Shown: positions 24,551-36,097 of the stretch, in pieces
How positions within the stretch are numbered: position 1 is the stretch's first letter
Layout: each line of letters opens with the position of its first letter
Notes under the pieces: generated by a model
Told to the model about the DNA's origin: nothing
Seen by the model: the letters and a program-made list of their open reading frames with translations, nothing else
The model's database searches: none
Assembly (NCBI GenBank): GCA_000697665.1
Contig: KL197730.1
Coordinates: 101,737-165,736, forward strand
Source of the DNA: Jaapia argillacea MUCL 33604
Taxonomy: Eukaryota > Basidiomycota > Agaricomycetes > Jaapiales > Jaapiaceae
Direction of reading: 5' to 3'
DNA: 64,000 nt
Program-made: the position numbers and the translations under genes

Positions 24551-25905
24551 GTCGATTCTCCTGTATCTCAGCACCGAAAGATCTTCGGTCTTAATGTGTA
24601 GCCCTACTCGCACTAATCCGAATCAATCCCCCACAATTATCACACGCTCTCCACTGTCTATTCAGTCAAACGTCACCCCTCTTTCTCCTCGTGCTCACTC
24701 AGTCGTGAGTTGTCTTGGACGGAGTTGTCAATGCCAAAGAAACACTCACCTTGGCAGTCGAGCCAATCGATCAGCAGTTTCTCTTGAGCACTGCCTTCAT
24801 TCATGAAATCGATTGGTTATTGCCCACATTGCATCATCGAGGCCTACACATGTCCATCCGTCTCGTCACCTCAATGGTGGTTTCATTCCCTGGTAGGAAA
24901 TCGGTCCCGAAAGCCCTTCCCCCCCATCCTTGGCTAACATCAAATCCTACAGCCTTGTCCAAGTCTAACCTTTCGTCCTTAAAGTTTCGGTGTGTGCCTC
25001 CGCTCATACCGGCGGCTTCCAATCGTGATGGCCCTCAGGTCCGAAGTATGGAGTGGTTTGATCCACTCAAAGCCCAAGAACAGCCGCATCCCTGAGACTT
25101 AAGGTGAGCGGATCATTTCTCGTGTTGACAGACGCAGCCCCCGGATCACAATCTCAACCACTAGTTAAAAGTACTCCGATAACGGCCTCAAGGCTATGCA
25201 GGTTAATTGGGGGATGGGTCGGTGGAAGATCCTCTCTTTGTTTCAGTCTTCTGGGATGTCAGCCTCCACTGAAGGGTGAGGGGTGTTGCGGCAGCCTTCA
25301 GCAGACCAAACCCGCGGTCATTGGAGGTAAGGCAGAGTGGAGGCAGCTGTGGAGGCCCACAAAGGCAGAGGCAGTGCCACAGCGCAGACCCTATTTGGAT
25401 TGGTTTGGCGACGTTTAACTTTCATCAACACCACACCGAAACCTAGCCCTTGTTCCCAAGCTGCCCGTCATCGATGGGTTTTTTCAGAGTCAGTTGTGCT
25501 GTTCTCCATGAACCATCCCAATCTGAAGCCCGAGGAGTCCCAACGAATCTTCTGGGGGTATGTTCAGGCGATGGGCTGAGCAACATCAAGATAGACGTTC
25601 CATGTGTATCGCCGTGATGATGTAAAAGACACACAACGTAACCCTATCGATGTCAGGATGAAATGGTTCTCATGCAGTGGTTGACTACTAGCTCGAGGCC
25701 ACTCAGGTGATTCCCTGGTGTGTACAGCCTCTTTTGATCTAATCTCTTGGCCAAAGCCTAGTATTGAACTCTTCCAGATCGCGATTCGAGTGGGCGTTAG
25801 GACGACAATTGCCTGCTCACGCCAGGTATGCATTGAACCTAATCAAAACGGTTTCTGTATTTCCTCGCCTTGGTATTGGCAGTGCGATGTCAACTTGTGC
25901 CTTGC
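24551..25905. other. Interval without a confident gene
   Basis: A reading on the plus strand near 24715-25095 (containing FLLSTAFIHEIDWLLPTLHH) looks coding-like but matches no family I know and lacks clear ends. The remainder appears non-coding and leads into the sedolisin promoter. Confidence 0.35.
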
Positions 25906-25911
25906 TATAAA
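25906..25911 (+). promoter_or_regulatory. TATA box of the sedolisin gene
   Basis: TATAAA in the context TTGCTATAAAGG, 78 bp before the ATG, followed by a CT-rich leader. Position and sequence suit a regulated secreted-enzyme gene. Confidence 0.55.
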
Positions 25912-25983
25912 GGAGTTGCCGTCTCTCCTCTAGACTCACATCCTCGTAGACTTTCGCCTTCACCGCTCTCAAAGGCTGGGACA

Positions 25984-28660
25984 ATGCTCCCTATACTCTC
26001 TTTTGCTCTGGCCGCCCTCGCGGCCACAGTCTCTGTACTGGCTAACCCCATCGCTGCCACCAACACTCCTCGTGTTGTCCACGAGAAACGAGATGCCATT
26101 CCATCCGGGTGGAAACGCTCTCGCAAACATCTTCCCACCGCTTTCATCCCCCTCCGCTTCGGTCTCACTCAATCTAACCTCGACAAACTCGAAGACTTCC
26201 TGTACGAAGTCTCTGACCCAGTTTCTTCTAGTTATGGCAAACACTGGGACACCGCTAAAGTCGCCCACACGTTCGCTCCTAGCGAGGAGACTGTCGACAG
26301 GGTTCGTGCTTGGCTCGCCGATTCTGGTTTTGAGACAGCCCGAATTCATGTGACGCCGGCCAATACATGGGTCGAGGTCAACGCTACAGTTGAGGAGGCA
26401 GAGCGACTGCTCGCTACGGAGTACTACGTTTTCGAGCACACCACTGGCTACGAACATGTTGGTAAGTCTGAGTTTATACAAAATACGCCCGCTCTCTCTA
26501 TTAACACACGATTCACATAGCTTGCGACGAATACTATATTCCCGAGGAACTCACCACACACATCGATTTCATCACTCCTACTATTCATTTCAACGCCGTC
26601 GTCAGACCCCCGAGTCCTGGCTTAACGCCTCGCAACGCCTACAATGCAACCCCAGGATGGGTTAACAACACCGCCCCTTGGTTCAACGCTACCATCCCCA
26701 ATGGGAATACCACGGCACCCCCACTCCAATCCAACGGCACTAATCTCGGACACCCCGGCGTTGGCCTGTACCCCAAGCCCGGCGGCCTCGTCAGCAATCA
26801 CTACAAGGACCTTGAGCATTGCGACCAGCAGATCACACCCGACTGTTTGAGGGCGTTGTACGGGATTATTTACAAGCCTCTTGTTCCGCATAAGAATAGC
26901 TTTGGTATCGGTAAGCCTCATTGGCGGCTCTCGCAGTACTTGCTCATCTCATTAAATGATAATTTTTGCAGTGGAGTATACGCCTCAAGCTTATCGTCAA
27001 TCTGACTTGGATGTCTTCTTCGATCAATACTCCCCGAATATTAAGCATCGGCAACCTGAGCTGGTCTCCATTGATGGAGGTGGGTTATCGCAAATGATCC
27101 TGTCATACACTGGGTGGCTGAGCGAACCTTCCTGCAGGCTTTGCCCAAACTTCGTATGAAAGCTTCCACCTCAATGGCGAGAGCGACCTCGATCTCCAAT
27201 ATGGCATGGCTCTCACAGACCGCCAAAAGGTTACGCTCTATCAAGTCGGTGATATGTATCTTGGTACGTGTCACTCAGTCGCGCTCTGGCGCAACATCTC
27301 ATTGGACTTGTATCTCACCGTATTTTGTGTTCAGGGGCGTCGTTCAACAACTTCCTGGATGCGATTGACGGATCTTATTGTACCTATGACGGCGGTGACG
27401 ATTCATCTGTCGATGCACCCTATCCTGACCAGCGGTACGCTGGCGGTTATACCGGTGCGTTACCTTTCACGATTCTAATCCCTTTACACATCTCATCCTT
27501 GATGCATTCCAGGGCCAAAGTCTTGCGGCACCACTCCACCTGCTCACGTCATCTCAACATCTTACGCCTACAATGAAGTCGAACTGTCCCAAAAGTATAC
27601 AGCTCGCCAATGCGCTGAATACGCAAAGTTGGGTTTGATGGGTGTTACGGTACTCTATAGCTCCGGTGATTATGGTGTCGCTGGTAACCACGGTTTGTGT
27701 ATCAACGATCAAGGTACGCCAACACATGCTTGGGTTTAACCGGAATTCAACGACCTATGTCTTGTGTATCAGGCGGCGAGAGCTATGGTGGAACGATTTT
27801 CAACCCCACTTTCCCCTCTGGATGCCCATATGTAACCTCAGTAGGAGCGACTCAGATCAATCCAGGGGCCAAGGTTACCGACCCGGAGAGCGCTTGCGAG
27901 CAAGTTATTTACAGTGGCGGCGGTTTTAGCAACCATTTCCAACGTGTACGTCGTCTATTCACTCTTTCGCTTGTTTTTCATCTGACAAGTCGCGTTGTAT
28001 AGCCGGGTTACCAAAAGAAGGCGGTTGAAAAGTATTTGACCAACTACCCTCCACCCTACCCACCGAATCTCTGGAATACGAACAATGTAAGTTCACCATT
28101 GTCCTGCAAGTGGGTTACCCCTCACAATCATGGTTAGGCTCGTGCCTTCCCTGATCTATCGGCCAATGGGTTCGTCTTTAACGCTCTTGGAATCGATAAC
28201 TATTTGCTGACGTTCCATCTACAGCGCCAACTATGCCGTCGCCGTTGACGATGCCTTTATTAGTGTCTATGGGACCTCCGCGTCGGCCCCAGTTGTTGGT
28301 GCCATCCTTACCTTGGTGAATGATGCTCGTTTGGCGGTGGGTAAGGGTCCAATCGGTTTTATCAACCCAACTGTAAGTCCCCGTCCTCATCGTCGCCCTC
28401 GCTTTCGCTAATAATCAACGGCCGTCTTCTAGATCTACTCAAAGTTCTTCCGCGGCGCATTCAACGATATTACCACCGGAGGAAATCAGGGATGTGGAAC
28501 GGTTCGTGATTTCGATTGGGGTCGGAGGGTAATCATGATCGCTAACCTGACATTGATCAATTAGCCTGGATTCCAAGCAGCCCCTGGTTGGGATCCCGTC
28601 ACTGGCCTAGGAACACCAAACTTTCCGGAAATGTTGGTGAGGTGGCTCACTCTGCCTTGA
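25984..28660 (+). CDS. Secreted sedolisin (S53 serine-carboxyl peptidase, tripeptidyl-peptidase type)
   Basis: Acid-active extracellular protease. A signal peptide ([20 protein letters not shown]) is followed by the inhibitory pro-domain ([36 protein letters not shown]). In the mature enzyme the catalytic Glu and Asp lie in [11 protein letters not shown], the oxyanion Asp region in [14 protein letters not shown], and the nucleophile Ser in [14 protein letters not shown]. The calcium-site region near the end includes [13 protein letters not shown] and [13 protein letters not shown]. Translation stops after LVRWLTLP at 28658-28660. A dozen or so short GT-AG introns interrupt it, and each join checked keeps frame. 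Several N-glycosylation sequons occur between pro- and catalytic parts. It appears intact. Confidence 0.93.
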
Positions 28661-29213
28661 ATAACATACACGACTCGACGATACGTCTCAAATCTGCTTT
28701 GGGGGTTTTGCCATTGACATTCTTCATCACATGGACTTTACGGCCAGTAGACATGGACTGCAGGCATTCGTACATTTGGACGATTCTCATATAGGGACTG
28801 GTACTGACACTTATTACTGCCACGGATTATTGTTGTCTGACGGACATGATTGGACACGATGAACAAATGACTATTCATGATATCGCCGCATATATTTCTA
28901 GTGGTTTTGGAAGAGAGCACACGATCCTGAGGGAAATTTCCGGTTATTTTGAGACGAGGGCAAACCGTCGAAGGAGAACCCACACCTACACCACTTAAAC
29001 TGACGTGGAACGACCACAAACCGAAACTTGGAACAGCGACCTTGACCTCAGCTTCGATCATCTGGCTATCTTTTTCACTCACATCCAGTGTTGCAGCTGC
29101 AGTCTGGGGACTTGAATCTCAAAAGTTTAAAGTGTCTTTCTGCTTCTCAGCCTTGTCCCTCGACACCATCACTTCCTGCCAAAGCTGCGACTCCTAAGCG
29201 CTCAGCCTCTGCT
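28661..29213. other. Intergenic interval, no gene recognised
   Basis: The sedolisin 3' end and the upstream region of the next plus-strand gene. The open frame of that gene extends back to 29088 without an ATG, so part of this may be 5' UTR or an unseen first exon. Confidence 0.4.
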
Positions 29214-29935
29214 ATGCCAGCTAAATCTTCCACCAAATCGATGCAAGTTCCCCCATCCCCAAGCGATCGTCCCCGAAAGAGAACTCGCGTTGACACCAAG
29301 AAATCTGCCCCTTTGCCGGCTGTCCGTTCTGCCAAGGGCAATCCTTCCGCCAGCAGTGGCCCTGTTGAGAACACTGCGACTTCGCCTGCTACTCGCCTTC
29401 CTCAAACCTCTGAAGAACCAGATTCCATTGCTACCCAGGCAGCTAAAACTGGCGATACCTCTTGCGTGGCTCATCACCCCGCTCCAGTCAATATGAGTAC
29501 CTTCGGAACCTCTAGCGCTTCGTCTACTCTTGGTATCCAAACTGGCGAACCCACGGTCGGTCTTGTCCCAGCCGCTTCGTCCAGTGTTGTTGCGCGCAAG
29601 GGGAGAGGCAAAGCTATAGCCCCTCCTTCCTCGTAGGTGGCTATATGCGCGTCTTTCACTCTGCATTAACCCTCCCCAGATCCAAGAACGATCCCATTTT
29701 GAAGATCAACAAACCCTCCATGGTGTTGCTCCTTAAATACGTCCAGCAGTGCCGGCTCGACGCACAGAAGACTACGTTTGAACAAGACAAGCTGTCAATC
29801 TTCAAAACTCGTGCTGACGCTCGGCTCGCTCGAGCCAAGGCGAAGGAGATGAAGTATGCTCTCCTGTTGGAAGAGAAACGACAACAGACTTTGGAGATGG
29901 AACTTAGGGTGAAGCAAACACTCCCAGTTACTTGA
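29214..29935 (+). CDS. Small basic protein with Ser/Pro/Ala-rich N-terminus and C-terminal coiled coil, unknown
   Basis: Two exons joined by a 50-nt intron (GTAGGT near 29633 to CCCCAG at 29682). About 220 residues from the ATG at 29214. The N-terminal 140 residues are low-complexity with basic clusters (DRPRKRTRVDTKKS, RKGRGKAIAPPS). The second exon encodes KINKPSMVLLLKYVQQCRLD and a charged helix (ADARLARAKAKEMKYALLLE). It ends KQTLPVT; stop at 29933-29935. It converges on the tyrosine-recombinase gene with only about 180 bp between stop codons, and could be an accessory gene of that element or an unrelated host gene. No family recognised. Confidence 0.5.
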
Positions 29936-30113
29936 AACGGTGTGCGATTTTCCATTATTCTCGAACGATTGGCTGACTCGTGTCGCTTTTCAGTATCACT
30001 CGTCGACCACTTTCCACTCGCACCTAAAATCAGTTCTGTTTATCTTGGAGCGTTCAATCGGATGGAATCAGTCATGTATTTTTATGAATGCAATGAAGAA
30101 TATCGTTGCTCGT

Positions 30114-33100
30114 CTACTCGTCATCCCCAGATTCCGATTCGGTATCAGATGTGGAATCACTCTCACAATTCGCCAGCTCGAGCACATCATCAAGGCTCAA
30201 CCAGGACTCGTGCGTTCCTAGCATCGCACGTTCCTCCGCACTGCATACGTCCAACAACCTTCTCAACACTTCGGTATCCTCGTCATCAAAGTGAACACCC
30301 ATCTGTGATACGATAAGCAAGATCGTAAGTAGTAGGCGGGATATGGGAGGTACCTTCGCAGCCATACGGACGACTTCTGATACATCCAAAGATGCCATCC
30401 CGCGTGCAATTTCTCGGACTTGATGGACTTCCGCCCAATCCTTGGCGTCATCCTTGGGATCATCATGGACAGGTGGTTCGTACTCTTTGTTGTCATCAGC
30501 TGACCATGAACCCTCGCCGTCGTTCGGGTCCGAGTCGGCGTCGACAGCCTTGCGTTTACCCTTGGCCTTCTTGGAAGACTTGGCCTTCTTTGTGGTATTG
30601 CGACGGTTGTTGGGTCGACGCGGCTCAGAAGCGTCATACATGGCGGTGTAGATAGAAACATTGTCGCAGGATGTAAGGCAATGGTCCCGCACGTCGCCGA
30701 TAGAGTCAGCCCTGAGTCGAACATGAGAGACCAGCATGTAGAAGAGCAAGAAAAAAACAAACTGGAATGGACAACTGGGACACCCAAAGGTACATTGATC
30801 GTTGGGTCGGAGCATCTTTACTTCCAGGTCTCCCCATTCAGAATGGGTAGCCAGATGCCGATCACGATGACCCTGGCTGTCGAACTTCTTCCCGACACGT
30901 TCTGGTCGATGGGTAAATGCCTTGCATTTGGGACATACCCAGCCGCCGTCCACCTAAGGTCGTGATCAACCAAATCTCAAGGAAAATCATGGAGTGGAAG
31001 GCGCACCTCAAACTGATATTGCTCCGCACGCGCCAGAAGAACTGGTTCGGCTAGAAATTCCATGAGACGTTGACAGAGGTCATCGCGTCCAAGTCCGCCA
31101 AAGGCATCCAATTCGCTGGCATCGCTTGTCGATGGCATGTTTTCGGGCGGAACGTCAACGAACACGTCGTCTACCGCTGCCTCGTCTTGAGATTCAGATC
31201 TACCTGTCGCCTCCCTGGCCTTCCGACCGAGCAAGTTGACTCGCTTTTGGGTCGATGCTCGGCCGAGCTGACGAGCTGTTTCTTCTTCTTCATCTGTGGC
31301 TCCTTCTTGGTCGTTCATGAGGGGGCGAGTATCGAATTGTGCAGTCCACGCTGTCAATGCCTGGATTCCGTCGGTGTCAGGCAACTGCTCGATTGGACGA
31401 CTGGCAGGAGTTTGGTTTGGGAACAAGAAGAGAACTATTATAGGGTCAGCGATTATTCAAGGTAATGTCGACGAGTGCTACTCACCATCCGAGTAATCAA
31501 ATTCGTCAACGCCTGGTATTGTGACTGGAGAAATGGTCAGTCGAGATAGCAAAACAACAAGGTGAGCCTCACGCAATGGGCTGGTATCAATGGCAGCGGG
31601 AGTCACAGCGGGGGTGCCAGGTGTTGGGGAGCCAATGGCAGTGTGATGACTCTGCCCTGCATTCACCGCCTGGTGTAAAACCGCAGACGGCTTCTGCAAG
31701 GTGGCCACCGACTCGTGTCGAGCATCACCAGTGTCCACGCCGGTGGCTTGGATGAGTTTGAGACGGTCCTTGGCTCACCGCTTCTTCAGAGTTGCTGTCT
31801 GGACGGTGTTTATGCGAGTCTTCTCATCCGCTCGCCTCCTAAACTCGGCCTCGGCCTGTACAACGAGTCTAAGATCAAAGTTTAAGAAACAAAGTGAGAG
31901 GACGAACCTCATCAGCAAAGGCTTTGGGTTTAACCAATTTGTTCTCTTTGATCAGATTCACGTTGCTCTGGACCGGGATGTAGCTTCGAGGGACGTCATA
32001 GCAGCCGACAAAGCTTTCCCACGCAAGCTCGAACAATCTCGCCGCCTCGATAACAACATCAAGCTTCTGTGGAAAAATATTCAACAACCCATCATATAGA
32101 TGTCTAGAATAAACTTACGGCCACGTCAGCTGCGAGATTGTCCGCTTCCTTGTCCTCAATTTCCGCGACGGTGCGCTCAGCGGTCCTCTTGGGTTTCCGG
32201 CTCACGTTAACCTTGACCCCCGCAGCTTCCTTCTTCTGAGCAATCAGTCTGGTCTTGATATTATCCCGCTCCCTTATTCTGTTCTTGGCGATTGCATGCA
32301 ACTGCGTTGAAGCCTGCGGGTCGAAAATCAGATGCGTAAAAAATATGAGTCACACCAGGGTACTCGCGGCCTCCAAAGCCTCTGGAGAGACTCTAATTGG
32401 TAACTTCACGAGCCATCTTGTGTTGCGAAGCAATGGTGCGTATGTCTTGCCTGAGGGAAGAACAAAACAGGACAGATAATCGTTCCATGCATCCACAAAG
32501 TCGTTGTTGAGTTTGACCATGAATGGCTCCCTCTGGTGCGAAAGTGAGCAGAATGAAAAATGAAAAATAATATGGCTACGTGCCTCGACGCTTTGAACCT
32601 CCTCTTCGGTCAGCTTGATTGAGGCGAGATTGTGGTCATCTGAAACCTCATCTCGGATGTCATCCTTCTTCTCCTCATGGCCAGTGACCAGAAGTCGGAG
32701 TCCTCGACGATAGATGAGACATCCGACAGCGGCAATACTAAACCTGTGCATCTTTTTGCTAGCCTTGGAGGGGGTGAATATTCGTCACATTATCGACGAC
32801 GTTCTCTTATGTACTCACCTCAACGTAGGCAGGGTTGGATGACTCGATCTCGCCGAGGCGAATACCCGTTAGCGGGATGTTGGTGATACCGCGAGAGTAA
32901 AATCGATCGAATGTACTCTTTGAGTAATGGGCGAGCAGGATGGAGCCGTAATCTTTTCCTAGCTTCAATCCAAACTAGATGAAGAAGAACATGAATTTCG
33001 GGAATGAATGAGCGAGACACGTGAATCGCCATACATCGTTCCCTGCGTCTCGACGAATGGCCGAATTCCCACTGGGATCCAGACCTGCATTCGAAGCGGT

Positions 33101-34004
33101 ATTCCTCACTTGCTGGGAGACATTGGTAGTCATGATAGGTTGGTTCTCGAGGAGTTTCCTTCCACCGGAATCAGAAGCAAGAAACCTTCGCCCACGTATT
33201 GAGACGGCGTTGCAAGTCAAAGGGACGTTCCACTCACGCAGGTTTTTTTTTCATATCGTCCAGAATGAGGAGTTGGGAATCATTGGAGGCGAAAAGTTCC
33301 GCCAAAGTCTAGGATGTCATGTGTGAGAATGATGGGAGTAGAATACGAGGGTGCACCATACCTGATACTTGAACGCTCCTCTTAGGAGAAAGTACAGAAT
33401 ACACCACATGCTGACGTCGAAGATCAAATTATGGGCTCTCTCAACGGGGTCAAACAGATAGGTGTGATGAGCTCCGAATGATGAATTAAAACCCTGCACC
33501 ATGGTCAATATTCGTCATAACGATCCTCGTGGCTGGCTCACCTTGTAGTTCTTACCGTGAACTCAACCCTCCATCTCCCTTGTTGCGGTTGCCAAATCAC
33601 AAAGTCCTCGAGCTTTGGGTACTGAAAGCGAGAAAATTGTGACATGTAGATGACCAAACGCTCGAGAAAACGTACCAATGAACGAGCCAAGTAGTCTTTG
33701 TGAGAAGGCCCGAGCGTGCTTGGTCGGACCCCTGTGATGAACGAGATGGCTAGCATACAACGGTGTTGGATCTTCACAAGTCGACCATTGTGAACCGAGT
33801 TTGATATCGCTTCCTCCAACAACAACTGGACTTCCTCTCGTCCGTAAAATATTTTGATCCCACGATGGCGATCCAGATCAAGGTCCACAACAGCTGAAAC
33901 CAAACATTCAATGAGAATGTGCGAAAACATGAAAATAGGAGAACACACCTTTTGCGACATGCTGTTCCAACTGCGTGAACAAACCGTTTGCAAGAATGTC
34001 CATG
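30114..34004 (-). CDS. Tyrosine recombinase (Crypton / DUF3435-like) with C-terminal zinc-finger-like region
   Basis: Large intron-rich gene, roughly 1000 residues. Catalytic parts in order: LAISFITGVRPSTLGPSHKD with the first arginine (near 33,730); YPKLEDFVIWQPQQGRWRVE; FDVSMWCILYFLLRGAFKYQ; NSAIRRDAGND with the second arginine (near 33,045); then LLAHYSKSTFDRFYSRGI with the histidine and the candidate nucleophile tyrosine (near 32,900). A basic region (KVNVSRKPKRTAERT) and acidic linkers follow. Near the C-terminus WVCPKCKAF with downstream HRDRHLATH and FGCPSCPF suggests zinc fingers. The end is SDTSDTESESGDDE-like acidic; stop at 30114. Start: ATG of MDILANGLFTQLEQHVAK. Near 33,555 the frame seems offset by one base beside EFTV, so the copy may be inactive. 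Such recombinases move circular DNA intermediates without terminal inverted repeats. Confidence 0.72.
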
Positions 34005-34075
34005 CCTGCGGGTAGCCTCTCAGTGGTCAGGATGGACACGCGAAGGACGGATCTCGTAGGAAGTGCAATCCGAGA

Positions 34076-34139
34076 GTAGCAAATTGAGGGACATTGTAGC
34101 AAATTGAGGCATCTTGGAGGATCAACGTAGCAAATCGAG
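34076..34139. repeat. Three direct copies of a 13-14-bp motif upstream of the recombinase gene
   Basis: GTAGCAAATTGAGG at 34076 and 34096, and GTAGCAAATCGAG at 34127, spaced 20 and 31 bp. They lie 72-135 bp upstream of the recombinase ATG. They may be recombinase or regulator binding sites. Confidence 0.75.
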
Positions 34140-34954
34140 AGGGGAGGATCGAGAGGGGAGCTGGGCAGAGGGCAAGGAGGGAGTGTCACGTCGCAAGCGG
34201 ATGCTATTAATTCCATCACCGGGATTATTTGGGTACATTGTGATAACATTACGCAGAGAAGAGAAGGCTGGAATACCAACCCTTTTTTTCGCCCGGGCAA
34301 TGGCTGGGGCAAAGGAGGGTCCTTTTGTTAGAAAGTACTGACAACTCGAGTCCGGCGGTTACAAGAACGGTATGTACCGAAACAGATGATAGAGTACAGG
34401 TGTCCGAATGCAGGAGATCAATGGTGGAGGACAGCAGACAGCATCGGCGAATAACTAAGAACCCGCGGGTCCTAATTCCACGACGAACAACTAGTCCCCC
34501 GCATCAAAATCGACCCCTTGGAAACTGGGGTCCCAACCACGCGAGAGAGGCCAGGTAATTCCCGGTGGCTGTGTATTGGACCATCGATGGAAGGTGTAGA
34601 GGGATGGAATGGCGGAGAGGGGAGGGAGGATGCAGTGAGGGAGGAGTGGGTAGAAATTGCAGTTGCGGGTGGAGGATGGTAGTTTCCGGTGGCTGTATAG
34701 TCGGCAGGTAAGCATTGGTGGATGGCCTGAGGGATAGTCGGTGGATGGACCAGAGGGATAGACGTCAGTGAGGGATGGGATGGATGTCGGAAGGTCATGT
34801 GAGAGGGGTGGAAAGGGAATGTGGGAGTGGGTGGAAAGTTGCAAAAGGATATTGTTGTCCTTTTATACAGTTTACCACTCCCAGATAGCTTTACAAACCC
34901 CAGGCAAACAGCCAGTCATCCCCAGACTTTTCGTGACTCCTGGACAGCTCCCAC
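34140..34954. other. Interval upstream of the solo LTR, no gene recognised
   Basis: G-rich, repetitive DNA (many GGATGG and GAGGGA words). A near-repeat CCCGGTGGCTGTGTATTGG / TCCGGTGGCTGTATAGTCGG occurs at about 34560 and 34684. No coding signal is seen. Confidence 0.4.
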
Positions 34955-35627
34955 TGTTAAGAATCACACTGTGCTACGCCTATTTTCATTTTTCTTGTCA
35001 TTCGACACTCCTCGCAGATATCTGATCCTTCCATATATGGATCATCAAGCACTACGACTATATTCCTCCTGAACACAAGGGACGGGTACATATCCCTTTG
35101 ACATCCCTCTGGTACATCCTCGCTCCTGCATATCCAACTTCTAGTACATCATCCTTCATTCACACTCAACCATTGACACTCCAAACCTCCTACTCCACCT
35201 TCCTGTATGACCTGGGCCACAGACTACGGACCCCTATGTCTCTGACTCATACATCAGACCATTGACTGTGGACTATGGACTACGGACCCCTAACTACGGA
35301 CTCCTATCCTTCTGACTCACATTGACTCATGCTTACTACTGTCTTACTACTGTCTTACTCATTGCTACTATGGACTACGGACTGTGCTTCATCTTAGTAT
35401 ATATACTTCCCTGTATTTGCTAGTATTCCCCATCTTGTTCACTTTGTCAATATAGATCGTTATCTCTATTTGCATTGTCCCAACTTGATCCCTATCTGAT
35501 CATCTGTCTGGAAACCTCTGATAGTTTCTCATCCTCTCGTTGTTCTACTCTGTGGCTGTAGCCTAGATATCATCAGAGAATTATCAAGTCTTTCATCATA
35601 TACTTCGTTGAAGTAACGATCTTAACA
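34955..35627 (+). mobile_element. Solo LTR of an LTR retrotransposon, 673 bp
   Basis: The sequence begins TGTTAAGA and ends TCTTAACA, perfect 8-bp inverted termini with the TG...CA rule. It is flanked on both sides by the 5-bp target duplication CCCAC (34950-34954 and 35628-35632). A TATATATA-type promoter lies near 35398 and the 3' part is pyrimidine-rich. Internal short repeats of a GGACTACGGAC word occur between 35220 and 35390. No internal region is attached, so the element was reduced to one LTR by recombination between its ends. The intact target duplication and termini suggest a fairly recent event. Superfamily (Ty3 or Ty1) cannot be told from the LTR alone. Confidence 0.82.
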
Positions 35628-35655
35628 CCCACTCCTGGACAGCCCACTCACCCTC

Positions 35656-35716
35656 GTTCCTCGGGATCGCCCCTGTTCCTTGGGATCACCACCCCATTCC
35701 TCAGGATCACCATCCT
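35656..35716. repeat. Short minisatellite, three units of about 20 bp
   Basis: Three degenerate units, GTTCCTCGGGATCGCCCCT, GTTCCTTGGGATCACCACCC and ATTCCTCAGGATCACCATCC, lie head to tail just beyond the LTR's target duplication. Confidence 0.7.
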
Positions 35717-36097
35717 GGCCTGCAGGGTTTGCCCTGTCAGGCTCACCCCACTACAAGGCTGCAGGTTTGAGTCCTGCGGTGGTCATCCCACATAGTATCC
35801 AATGTTTTTGTGGCACCACTCACTGCTCTGTTGGTTCAATCGATTTTTCCGGCGACTCGATGGGCACAAACTGGACAACAGAGGGGGAGTCCAGTAATCG
35901 CTATATAGTGCCACAACCGACTTGTTCTCATTGGAGGCACCCGATCCTCTCCAATGGTAACGTATCGAAGGCCCTCTACCATCCTCATTTCTTTTCCTCT
36001 CCTCCAATTGGACTGGGTGTCAGTTTCACACGACCGTGCTACATTTGGTGAAAACCATAACCCCACGCCACCTCCTGCCTTCATCAACTCATCGGAT

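Larger units (their letters stand above)
30114..34139 (-). mobile_element. Putative tyrosine-recombinase (Crypton-like) DNA transposon, ends undefined
   Basis: The interval covers the recombinase gene and the direct repeats just upstream of its start. No terminal inverted repeats are visible, as expected for this class. True borders could lie outside on either side, and the convergent gene at 29214-29935 may or may not belong. Classification rests on the catalytic motifs only. Confidence 0.5.

Noticed and set aside
24715-25095. Reading with FLLSTAFIHEIDWLLPTL considered as a Tdp1-like phosphodiesterase fragment
   Set aside because: No HKD motif is present; the resemblance is limited to a few residues.
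30114-34004. DIRS-type retroelement as the source of the tyrosine recombinase
   Set aside because: No reverse transcriptase or RNase H reading was found near the gene, and the gene is full of introns.
35180-35395. Possible CRISPR-like or satellite array of GGACTACGGAC words
   Set aside because: Spacing is irregular and the words lie within the solo LTR; they are internal short repeats of that element.
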